DNA from: Paracoccaceae bacterium
GTDB lineage: Bacteria; Pseudomonadota; Alphaproteobacteria; Rhodobacterales; Rhodobacteraceae
Direction: 5' to 3'
Assembly (NCBI GenBank): GCA_003565055.1
Contig: PXDM01000307.1
Span: forward strand, 1 to 8,888
Length of the DNA: 8,888 nt
Position 1 is the first letter of the stretch, and every line of letters begins with the position of its first letter. Made by a program: the position numbers and the translations under genes. Below are positions 1-6,583 of the stretch, piece by piece. The notes beneath the pieces were generated by a model. The model did no database searches. It saw only the letters and a list, made by a program, of their open reading frames with translations, and was not told where the DNA came from.

Positions 1-818
1 AACCGGTCGGGGGGACAGGCTCGCTGGGGCTGGCGGTCATCCGTGATCCGGCAGACCTGCGGCAAGGACTGGCCAGGAGTTTCGAACAGGCCCGCGATGC
101 GGCGGTATTGCTGGAAGAGTTTGTCGAAGGGCTGGAACTGAGCGTCGATTACATTGCCATGGACGGACATGTGCAACTGCTTCAGATCCGTGAGCGGCAC
201 AAAACCTGGTTTTCAGACGGCCGGGAAAACACCTGTCATGCCACGATCGCTCCAGCCGCCCTCTCGACCGAGGCGCTGGATTTGCTGCGCGCGCGCGGGC
301 CGGTCTTCGCCAAGGCCTTCGGGATTGAGAACGGTCCGCTGCTGGCACAGGGCATTCTCACGGCCGATGGCCGCTTCGTGGTCCTCGAGATCGCAGGCCG
401 GATCGGAGGCGGCCCCGGCGGCACCCGGGTCGTGCATCTGTCCACAGGCTTCGATTATGTGGCCGCCTCTGTCGATCAGCAGATCGGGCGCACCCCGCTG
501 CCACCCGGAAAACCTGATCCGCGCATCTTTTCCGCCAATAACGTTTACGCCTCAGAGGGGGTGTTTGATCAGCTGATCGGGATGGAAGATCTCATTGCCG
601 ACGGGCTGGTGATGGAGCACTATGTCTATCGCCAGAAAGGTGAGGCCATCCCTGCACATCTCTCCGCACGCAGCCGTGTAACAGGCTTTGTGGCCGCCGC
701 GCCCGATCTGGCCACATTGCGCAAAAATCTGAAAGATATCCATGACAGGCTGGATATTCTCGACCCCGAGGGCCGCTCGATCATGCGCCGCGACATCGGC
801 TATCATCTGGACGTCTGA
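1..818 (+). CDS. ATP-grasp ligase, C-terminal part (5' end outside window)
   Basis: The reading frame is open from base 3 and ends with TGA at 816-818, so only about 271 C-terminal residues are present. The first codons read PVGGTGSLGLAV, matching the glycine-rich ATP-binding loop that follows the conserved lysine of ATP-grasp enzymes. Next comes LLEEFVEGLELSVDY, the typical adenine-contacting strand and 'EGxExSvD' motif. Further on, VVLEIAGRIGGGPGG corresponds to the metal- and phosphate-binding 'ExNxRxGG' end of the fold. Family members join a carboxylate to an amine or thiol through an acyl-phosphate, using ATP. The substrate cannot be read from the sequence. The gene lies 104 bp upstream of a glycosyltransferase gene on the same strand, so a role in building or decorating a surface glycan is an inference from context. 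It could also be an amino-acid ligase of another pathway. The fold assignment is firm and the role is open. Confidence 0.8.
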   Translation, partial: PVGGTGSLGLAVIRDPADLRQGLARSFEQARDAAVLLEEFVEGLELSVDYIAMDGHVQLLQIRERHKTWFSDGRENTCHATIAPAALSTEALDLLRARGPVFAKAFGIENGPLLAQGILTADGRFVVLEIAGRIGGGPGGTRVVHLSTGFDYVAASVDQQIGRTPLPPGKPDPRIFSANNVYASEGVFDQLIGMEDLIADGLVMEHYVYRQKGEAIPAHLSARSRVTGFVAAAPDLATLRKNLKDIHDRLDILDPEGRSIMRRDIGYHLDV

Positions 819-922
819 TACATTCCTGTAACTATGGGCCGTTATTTAGTCTTTCTGGCATTGCAGTCAGTGTCTGCGCATCCTCAAGGGTATGCCCCTC
901 ATAACCGCCAGAGCACAAGACC

Positions 923-3250
923 ATGACCGTTTCCGCCGAGACCGAACTTGCCCGGATCAGGGCACTGGCAGAACAGGCGGATTGGGACAGCCTGCTGGCC
1001 CTTGGGCAACGCCTGCGGGCATCCGGGCTGTCCGTACGCGACAATTTGCTGATCGCGGATCTGATGCGCGACTGGGTGACAGCGCTGGCAGCGGTGGCAC
1101 CTGACAGCGCAGTGCTGATGGACGCGCCGGTCCCGCAGGCCTGCCATGCCGCCCTGCGCTGCCGAATAGAATTGGGATTTCTGCCCGAAACCATTGCGCT
1201 TGGCCGAGCCTTACAAGCCCGTCATGGCCCCGACCCGGCCCTCGCCGCTTTCGAAGCCACCGCCTTTGAACGGATGAACCGATTGCCCGAAGCGCTTGCG
1301 GTGCATCATGACCGTCTGGCTCTGGGTGCGGATGCGGCCCTCGTGGACATGGTGCGTCTGGTCCTGATCATGGGTGATCCGGCTGAAGCCGCTCGCATCC
1401 TGAAACGCCATGCCCGCGCGGTGGCGCCCAGAGTCAGCCTCGAAGCGCAGATATTGCTGCACAAGACACGGGGGCAAAGACATCATGCGATTGCGCGACT
1501 TGCCGCGCTGCGTGCCCTTCCAGAGGTGGACACGGGCTTTGGGCTGCGTTTGCAAAGCCAGCTGGCGCTGCAACTGGATTGCCCCGATTTGCAGCGCGAA
1601 CCCATGGCCCATTTACGCAGCTGGCTCGCCGCACCCGAGGAATTCGCGGCATTACGCCGACATGCTCCGCTGATCCTGCGCAGCCAGTGGCAATTCGATT
1701 CCGATCGAGAGGCCACGATCACAGTGATGACCAAGATCGGCGCATTGCTGCTGGACCCGAGCCGGGCACTGGTGCTGCGCAGCGTGATGATCAAGGCCGG
1801 CATGACCTTGCAGGCGATCCAGCTTCTGGAACGCACCGCAGCGGCATTCCCCGCCAATCCGGACCTTTGGCGCGAGTTGTTGCGCCTGCGCGCCCGGATT
1901 GACAGTCCGGACACTCTCGCCGCGCTCCGGGCACGGATTTTCGCCGCTCTGCCGGAACAAACGGCATTGGATACCCTGTGCCATAACCACTCGCAAGCCT
2001 GGGACCGCGCCGACCTGCCTCGCATGATCCAGCATGGATTTACCACGCCAACCTTCCGGGTGCGCGATGTATTCAAGGCAGTGCTCCAACGGTTGCCCGA
2101 TCTGTCCCCTGCCGCCATCTCTGCCTTGCGCACCGTCGCGGACAAGGCAGATCCGATTGATGCGCTGAGCATCGAATTACTACAGGCACGCCATGCCGAA
2201 CAGGCCGCCCATCAGAACAACAACATCACCGCGGCCGCCCGGTCACGCCATCGCCGTCAGGTCGGGGACCGTATCGCACAGGCCCGCGCCCGGATCATCG
2301 CGACAGTGGCGGGGAGTGATTTCACCAATCCTGGGCGGCAACTGATCGCATCAGGAGCAGGCTTTCTGCAAGCCATTGAAGACGCGACGCCCGCCGAGCG
2401 GTTCCACATCTATACTGCCGAATCCCTGGCGGATGCATCCGCCGTGGTAGCCTGGCTGACCCAGCGGGTGCAGAACGGACAGCCCACAGCTCTGGTGCGG
2501 CTGGGCGATGGCGAAGGGCATTTCCTGTCCTTCGATGCTGCGTTGCGAACGGGTTTGGCCCATGACCGCAAAGAGATGATGCATCTGTGGTGGAACCGCG
2601 AGTGGCCAGACGAGACGACAGCGCGCCGGATCATCGCGCAGTTCCGGCGCGCTGTAGCAGCGGCCGATATTCTTGGGGTCTTGCCGGATTCGCGGGTCGT
2701 GCGCATCTATCAAAGCCCGGGGCGGGTTGCTGTATCAAACCGGGGCGTGATCCGTGCGCTCAGCCATGTTGCCGGGCATGTCATCGCGCCCGGCAACAGC
2801 CAGAAGGCCCGGCCAAGACTGTGGATCACCTCGGCACAAGTTCAGAGAGACCTGGCCAATTGGGGGATGTGGGAACAGCTTTTGCAGACCGTGCCGGGTC
2901 AGCAAGTCTCATGGATCGCCCCGCATGATCTGGCTCCCCTGCTCCGGTCTCGCTTCGGCCTGAGCACGCGCCGGGGCGTGATGATCCCCGGCGAGGCGCG
3001 CTATGCCAGCATGTTCGACCCGAATACCGCTCAGAGTGGCACATTATTGGACCGTCACGAAACGGTGCGTGCAGAACTTCAGGCATCTCCCGGAGAAGTC
3101 TGGCTGGTAGCTGCGGGTTTTCTTGGCAAAATTTATATCCACACCCTGCGCCGTCAGGGCGGAATCGCGCTGGATATTGGCAGTCTCGCGGACGATTGGA
3201 TGGGTTACGCCACCCGGATCGCGCGCGCCCGGCAAGGACCAGAGCCGTAA
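923..3250 (+). CDS. TPR-like helical protein with C-terminal GT-D-fold (DUF1792-type) glycosyltransferase domain
   Basis: This 775-residue protein appears to have two parts. Residues 1 to about 480 are almost entirely amphipathic helices rich in Ala, Leu and Arg, with repeated patterns such as 'PEALAVHHDRLALG' and 'PAEAARILKRHARA' that resemble degenerate TPR repeats. Residues about 505-770 resemble the GT-D glycosyltransferase fold (DUF1792). VRLGDGEG carries the Asp529-Gly-Glu531 metal-binding motif, AAGFLGKIYIH (from 730) looks like the conserved glycine-rich segment, and GGIALDIGSLADDW (Asp751) is the family's C-terminal signature. GT-D enzymes use a nucleotide-sugar donor and a divalent metal; the donor and acceptor here are unknown. 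No signal peptide or membrane segment is visible, so it is probably cytoplasmic. ATG 923 is the first start after an in-frame stop at 902-904. No good Shine-Dalgarno precedes it, and I see nothing in the 104 bp upstream. The TPR part may dock the enzyme on its acceptor or on partner proteins. Confidence 0.68.
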   Translation: MTVSAETELARIRALAEQADWDSLLALGQRLRASGLSVRDNLLIADLMRDWVTALAAVAPDSAVLMDAPVPQACHAALRCRIELGFLPETIALGRALQARHGPDPALAAFEATAFERMNRLPEALAVHHDRLALGADAALVDMVRLVLIMGDPAEAARILKRHARAVAPRVSLEAQILLHKTRGQRHHAIARLAALRALPEVDTGFGLRLQSQLALQLDCPDLQREPMAHLRSWLAAPEEFAALRRHAPLILRSQWQFDSDREATITVMTKIGALLLDPSRALVLRSVMIKAGMTLQAIQLLERTAAAFPANPDLWRELLRLRARIDSPDTLAALRARIFAALPEQTALDTLCHNHSQAWDRADLPRMIQHGFTTPTFRVRDVFKAVLQRLPDLSPAAISALRTVADKADPIDALSIELLQARHAEQAAHQNNNITAAARSRHRRQVGDRIAQARARIIATVAGSDFTNPGRQLIASGAGFLQAIEDATPAERFHIYTAESLADASAVVAWLTQRVQNGQPTALVRLGDGEGHFLSFDAALRTGLAHDRKEMMHLWWNREWPDETTARRIIAQFRRAVAAADILGVLPDSRVVRIYQSPGRVAVSNRGVIRALSHVAGHVIAPGNSQKARPRLWITSAQVQRDLANWGMWEQLLQTVPGQQVSWIAPHDLAPLLRSRFGLSTRRGVMIPGEARYASMFDPNTAQSGTLLDRHETVRAELQASPGEVWLVAAGFLGKIYIHTLRRQGGIALDIGSLADDWMGYATRIARARQGPEP

Positions 3251-3403
3251 TTTGCGCACTGCCTTGCGCGGCTGCCAGATCAGCAGATCGCCGCCGCCCG
3301 GCCCCGGCCCGGCGCGAAGCGGCTTGTCTGGAACGCGCAGCCGTGGCAGAGATATCCGTGTATATTTTTTCGGCCATTTCGGTTTCTTTCAGAGGTTCTG
3401 GAC

Positions 3404-3422
3404 TATATTGCAGGGCCCTGCA
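3404..3422 (+). promoter_or_regulatory. Candidate -10 box and 14-bp palindrome upstream of the dehydratase gene
   Basis: TATATT at 3404-3409 resembles a -10 hexamer but has no convincing -35 hexamer 16-18 bp upstream. It is followed at once, sharing its last T, by the perfect palindrome TGCAGGGCCCTGCA (3409-3422), which ends 18 bp before the ATG at 3441. The site lies in the 190-bp gap after the glycosyltransferase gene, where composition shifts from very GC-rich (3275-3325) to AT-richer (3355-3410). A promoter with an operator at the transcription start is plausible but unproven; the palindrome could also form a short hairpin in the leader. Confidence 0.3.
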
Positions 3423-3440
3423 GATTTTCAGGTAGTGATC

Positions 3441-5435
3441 ATGTCACAAGATACCTCGGGCAAGCCTCCGCGCAACATGCGCATCTGGCTGCAACGGATT
3501 CTGGCCACGCCGGACACCAAGTTCAGCCGCGCGTCCAGATCGCGCCTGCTGATGCTGGCTGATACCCTGCTGGTGCTGAGCTGCCTGCCGCTCGCAGTGC
3601 TCATCCATACTGCGGCACCGGATCTGCTGACCCGCCCTCCGGTCTGGTCAGCCCTCGCGGCCAGCCTGCCCCTGACGCTTCTGACCTTTTACCGGGGTCG
3701 GCTGTACCGTGCGTTGCTGCGCTCAATCACCGGCAAGATCATTCCGGTCGTCGTGACTGGAGCCCTGCTAGGCGCGGCAGGGTTCTGGCTTATGGCGCAA
3801 GCCCTCGGCGTTGCTTTGCCTCTCGGTCTCGCACTTGTCCATGCGCTTCTGGTCGTGCTGGGCGTCGGTGGAATGCGCTTCTGGCTGCGGTCCCTGATCC
3901 GCCAGCCGGGCTTGCGTGATGCCACACCCGTCATCATTTATGGTGCAGGCCATGCAGGACAGCAGCTTGTCGCCGCGCTCAATCTGGGGCTGGACTACCG
4001 GCCAGTGGCCTTTGTCGATGACGATCCGCGCCTGCATGGGGCCACTGTGAATGGGGTATCAGTGCATCCGGTCGTGGAACTGCGGCAATTGATTCGGCAA
4101 TTTCATGTCCGCGAGGTGCTTCTGGCCATGCCCAGCCTGGGGCGCGCTCGCCGCAAACGGGTCGTGTCCCGGCTGGAGACCCTGAGTGTCGAGGTCAAGA
4201 CCATCCCGGCCATGGGGGATCTGGTATCGGGTCAGGCCCGCGTGACCGATCTGCGCCCGGTCATGCCCGAGGATATGCTGGGCCGTGACCCGGTGCCGCC
4301 ACGCGCCGATCTGATGGCGCGCCATATCGCAGGCAAGGTGGTTCTGGTCACAGGCGCAGGCGGGACAATCGGCGCGGAACTGTGCCGCCAGATTCTGACG
4401 CAGGCGCCGCGCCGGCTGGTCATGCTCGATGTCAGCGAATTCGCGCTTTACACGATCTCGACGGAATTGCGCGACCTGTTCGAGGGCAAAACCGGCCCCG
4501 AGCTTCTGCCCGTGCTGGGCTCGGTGCAGAACCCTGCCCGGATGCGGGCCATCCTGATGCGCTACGGCGTCCAGACGGTCTATCATGCGGCGGCGTACAA
4601 ACATGTGAGTATCGTCGAAGAAAACCTGATCGAAGGGCTGCGCAACAATGTCTTTGGCACGCATGTCCTGGCACGGGCCGCCACGGAATGCGGGGTCGAG
4701 AATTTCATGCTGGTTTCGACCGACAAGACCGTGCGCCCGACCAGTGCAATGGGGGCCAGCAAGCGGCTGGCTGAACTGATCTGCCAGGCTGAGGCACAGG
4801 GCGGGGGGGGCTGCACTTTCTCGATGGTGCGTTTCGGAAATGTGCTGGGATCTTCAGGCTCAGTCATCCCGCGCTTTCATGACCAGATCGAGCGTGGCGG
4901 CCCGGTGACAGTCACCCACAGGGATGTGACGCGCTATTTCATGACCATTTCCGAGGCCGCGCAACTGGTCATCCAGGCCGGGGCCATGGCCCGCGGTGGC
5001 GATGTCTTCGTACTCGATATGGGCCAGCCCGTGCGGATTCTGGATCTGGCGATATCGATGATCCGGCTGCACGGTCTGGTGCCCTATATGGCAGATGCAG
5101 AAGAGCCCGAGGCCGGCGGGGATATCCCCATCCAGATCACAGGGCTGAAACCGGGCGAAAAACTGCATGAAGAATTGCTGATCGCTGGCAATCCGCAAGG
5201 GACAGAGCACCCGCGCATCATGACCGCATCAGAAATGTCTTTGCCGCCAGTGGCCATGGAATCTCTGCTGTCAGATCTGTGGCGTGCCTGCCGCGCCTTC
5301 GATCTGGCCGAGGTCAACAGGCTGTTGCGGGCGGCCCCTCTGGATTACCGGCCATCCGAGGATTTGCCGCAAGAGGCCACCTCGCAGGCTCTGCCGCCTG
5401 CAGCGGGGCATCTGCGGGTGGTCAAGACACAGTAA
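3441..5435 (+). CDS. Membrane-anchored nucleotide-sugar 4,6-dehydratase, CapD/WbpM/PglF family
   Basis: The protein has 664 residues, a normal length for the long members of this family. Hydrophobic segments near 36-58, 67-84, 101-123 and 124-145 would form four membrane helices. A first Rossmann domain starts at VIIYGAGHAG (about 164-173). The catalytic short-chain dehydrogenase domain starts at VTGAGGTIGAELCRQI (303-318), which binds NAD(P). It is followed by YHAAAYKHV (381-389), STDK (426-429) and MGASKR (437-442). The usual catalytic Tyr of YxxxK is Met437 in MxxxK with Lys441, as in WbpM-type enzymes. RFGNVLGSSGSVIPRF (464-479) is also typical. Relatives convert UDP-GlcNAc to a UDP-4-keto-6-deoxy sugar, the first step to sugars such as bacillosamine, QuiNAc or FucNAc; the exact substrate is inferred. 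The frame is open from 3123, but the ATG at 3441 has AGG 8-9 nt upstream and begins where family similarity begins. A run of eight G (4803-4810) lies inside the gene. Confidence 0.93.
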   Translation: MSQDTSGKPPRNMRIWLQRILATPDTKFSRASRSRLLMLADTLLVLSCLPLAVLIHTAAPDLLTRPPVWSALAASLPLTLLTFYRGRLYRALLRSITGKIIPVVVTGALLGAAGFWLMAQALGVALPLGLALVHALLVVLGVGGMRFWLRSLIRQPGLRDATPVIIYGAGHAGQQLVAALNLGLDYRPVAFVDDDPRLHGATVNGVSVHPVVELRQLIRQFHVREVLLAMPSLGRARRKRVVSRLETLSVEVKTIPAMGDLVSGQARVTDLRPVMPEDMLGRDPVPPRADLMARHIAGKVVLVTGAGGTIGAELCRQILTQAPRRLVMLDVSEFALYTISTELRDLFEGKTGPELLPVLGSVQNPARMRAILMRYGVQTVYHAAAYKHVSIVEENLIEGLRNNVFGTHVLARAATECGVENFMLVSTDKTVRPTSAMGASKRLAELICQAEAQGGGGCTFSMVRFGNVLGSSGSVIPRFHDQIERGGPVTVTHRDVTRYFMTISEAAQLVIQAGAMARGGDVFVLDMGQPVRILDLAISMIRLHGLVPYMADAEEPEAGGDIPIQITGLKPGEKLHEELLIAGNPQGTEHPRIMTASEMSLPPVAMESLLSDLWRACRAFDLAEVNRLLRAAPLDYRPSEDLPQEATSQALPPAAGHLRVVKTQ

Positions 5436-5447
5436 GAGCCCCCCTCG

Positions 5448-5483
5448 CCCCGCCTGCGGGGAAGGGTGAGGATACTCTCACCC
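5448..5483. repeat. Double hairpin between convergent dehydratase and parB genes
   Basis: Two adjacent inverted repeats lie in the convergent gap. The first is CCCCGC-CT-GCGGGG (5448-5461). The second is GGGTGAG-6 nt-CTCACCC (5464-5483), which overlaps the parB stop codon at 5478-5480. Neither strand has a T-run after the stems, so this is not a classic rho-independent terminator, though it could stop or stabilise both transcripts. The C-rich and G-rich layout resembles short REP-like palindromic elements common between convergent proteobacterial genes. Whether it is repeated elsewhere in the genome cannot be seen here. Confidence 0.5.
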
Positions 5484-6530
5484 CTGCCCCTGCAACCAGG
5501 CGATCAGGCGTTCCCTGAACGCCTGATCGACCTTCGGTCCTGAGAGGGTCAGCACAGGTTTCAGATACCCGCCCGATATATCCAGAACGACACCGGGCAC
5601 AGGTTCTTCGCGCGCCGATGCAGGGCGGGACGGGGCCTTGGGGCGCGGGATGGCCGCTGGCACCTCAAAACTGGCGGCGGGCGGGGCCTGATCTGGCACC
5701 TGTGACGGTTCCGGGATCAGGGCTGTTTCCAGCACCAGGCGTTCGGCCTCGGCGGTCGCGGGCGCGGCGGTATCCAGAGCGGCGCGCAGGCGCGGGGCAA
5801 AACCGGCATCTGCCTCGATCTTCTGGGCGAGTGCCAGACCCAGACGCTCACCCAGATCAGTCGGGAAGCGCAAGGCCCCGTCCAGCGCCGAAACCACACC
5901 CAGAAACGAGCCGATCTTGGAGCGCCGCGCCCGCGAGCCATGCGCAAACAGCTTCTGCAGCGCGATCTTGGTGGTGGGAAACACCCCCGCTTCCACGGCG
6001 CGCAGCACGATACGCGCGCGCTCGTAATGCGACAGCCCCAGGCGGATCTCATTTTCCTCGACCATGGCCAGATAGGCATCGCCCGCGGTTTCGGGGCGGC
6101 GCAGGATCGCCAGCACAGTGGCAAAGCGCGCCTCGCCGGTTTCATCATGCAGCCGCCGCAGCGCGGCCATCCGCCGCCATCCAGAGATCAGGCCGAACTG
6201 CCCCTGTTCCAGCGCTGTCACCTCGATCGGCACTTGCTGGCCGCGCGCGCGCAGGCTTTCCATCAAGGGGACCAGCGCCTCTTCATCCAGGCTGATACGG
6301 TCGCGCCGCAGATGATCGAGCATCACCGCATCCAGCGGCAGTTTCTGGATCAGGCGTCCCTCGGCCCGCGCATCCGTGAGTGCGGCGCGCAATTCCTCGA
6401 AGGCCGCTTCGCGCGCGGTATCCTGCGCCACGCGGGCGATGGGCGCACCAAGGGGCGGCAGGGCGGATTTCTGCTCGGGAGCAGGCATATCCACCTGGGG
6501 GACAGGGTCCAGACGTTTGCGTTTCGCCAT
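5478..6530 (-). CDS. parB: Plasmid partition protein ParB (RepB-like, centromere-binding CTPase family)
   Basis: This 350-residue protein would bind the plasmid centromere and activate ParA to segregate copies at division. The N-terminus is basic (MAKRKR), as in many ParB proteins. The ParB/Spo0J nuclease-like N-domain spans about 65-145. It contains LRARGQQVPIEV (93-104, the 'GxxxPi' box) and LISGWRRMAALRRL (114-127), which aligns with the GERR CTP-binding box but has Trp118 in place of the Glu. EENEIRLGLSHYERARI (158-174) matches the 'ENxxR..L.xxE.A' box and leads into the helix-turn-helix region, about 180-215. Residues 270-312 are Pro/Ala-rich and probably a flexible linker; 313-350 would be the C-terminal dimerisation region. 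A strong GAGGAG ribosome binding site lies 8 nt upstream of the ATG. It is co-transcribed after parA with a 53-bp gap. Confidence 0.92.
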   Translation of the reverse strand: MAKRKRLDPVPQVDMPAPEQKSALPPLGAPIARVAQDTAREAAFEELRAALTDARAEGRLIQKLPLDAVMLDHLRRDRISLDEEALVPLMESLRARGQQVPIEVTALEQGQFGLISGWRRMAALRRLHDETGEARFATVLAILRRPETAGDAYLAMVEENEIRLGLSHYERARIVLRAVEAGVFPTTKIALQKLFAHGSRARRSKIGSFLGVVSALDGALRFPTDLGERLGLALAQKIEADAGFAPRLRAALDTAAPATAEAERLVLETALIPEPSQVPDQAPPAASFEVPAAIPRPKAPSRPASAREEPVPGVVLDISGGYLKPVLTLSGPKVDQAFRERLIAWLQGQG

Positions 6531-6538
6531 GGGGAAGT

Positions 6539-6544
6539 CTCCTC
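6539..6544 (-). promoter_or_regulatory. Ribosome binding site of parB, abutting the palindrome
   Basis: Read on the - strand, GAGGAG sits 8 nt before the parB ATG and fixes that start. Its upstream edge touches the 24-bp palindrome at 6545-6568, so protein bound there, or an RNA hairpin, could influence parB expression. Confidence 0.7.
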
Positions 6545-6568
6545 AAATGTTTCGCGCGCGAAACATTT
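6545..6568. other. Candidate centromere (parS): perfect 24-bp palindrome between parA and parB
   Basis: The half-site AAATGTTTCGCG is followed directly by its exact reverse complement, giving 24 bp with no mismatch. The inner 16 bp, GTTTCGCGCGCGAAAC, fits the RepABC centromere pattern GTTNNCNGCNGNNAAC at all fixed positions except 6 and 11. The outer arms TGTTTC and GAAACA are those of the canonical chromosomal parS (TGTTTCACGTGAAACA), but with a 6-bp instead of a 4-bp core. A degenerate extra half-site, ATTTCGCGC, begins inside the right arm and runs on to 6573. The position in the par operon and the perfect symmetry make this the best ParB-binding candidate in the window. Binding itself is inferred. 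Confidence 0.78.
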
Positions 6569-6583
6569 CGCGCAAGCCAGGGG

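Noticed and set aside
819..922. Promoter before the glycosyltransferase gene
   Set aside because: The 104-bp gap shows no -35/-10 pair at acceptable spacing and no strong ribosome binding site, so no feature is claimed.
1483..2172. 229-codon - strand open frame inside the glycosyltransferase gene
   Set aside because: Its composition (many Arg, Ser, Ala) is typical of shadow frames and the + strand gene is continuous with recognisable domains.
3123..3440. In-frame N-terminal extension of the dehydratase reading frame
   Set aside because: It overlaps the end of the glycosyltransferase gene in another frame, has no family similarity and no ribosome binding site; the ATG at 3441 has one and starts where the family alignment starts.
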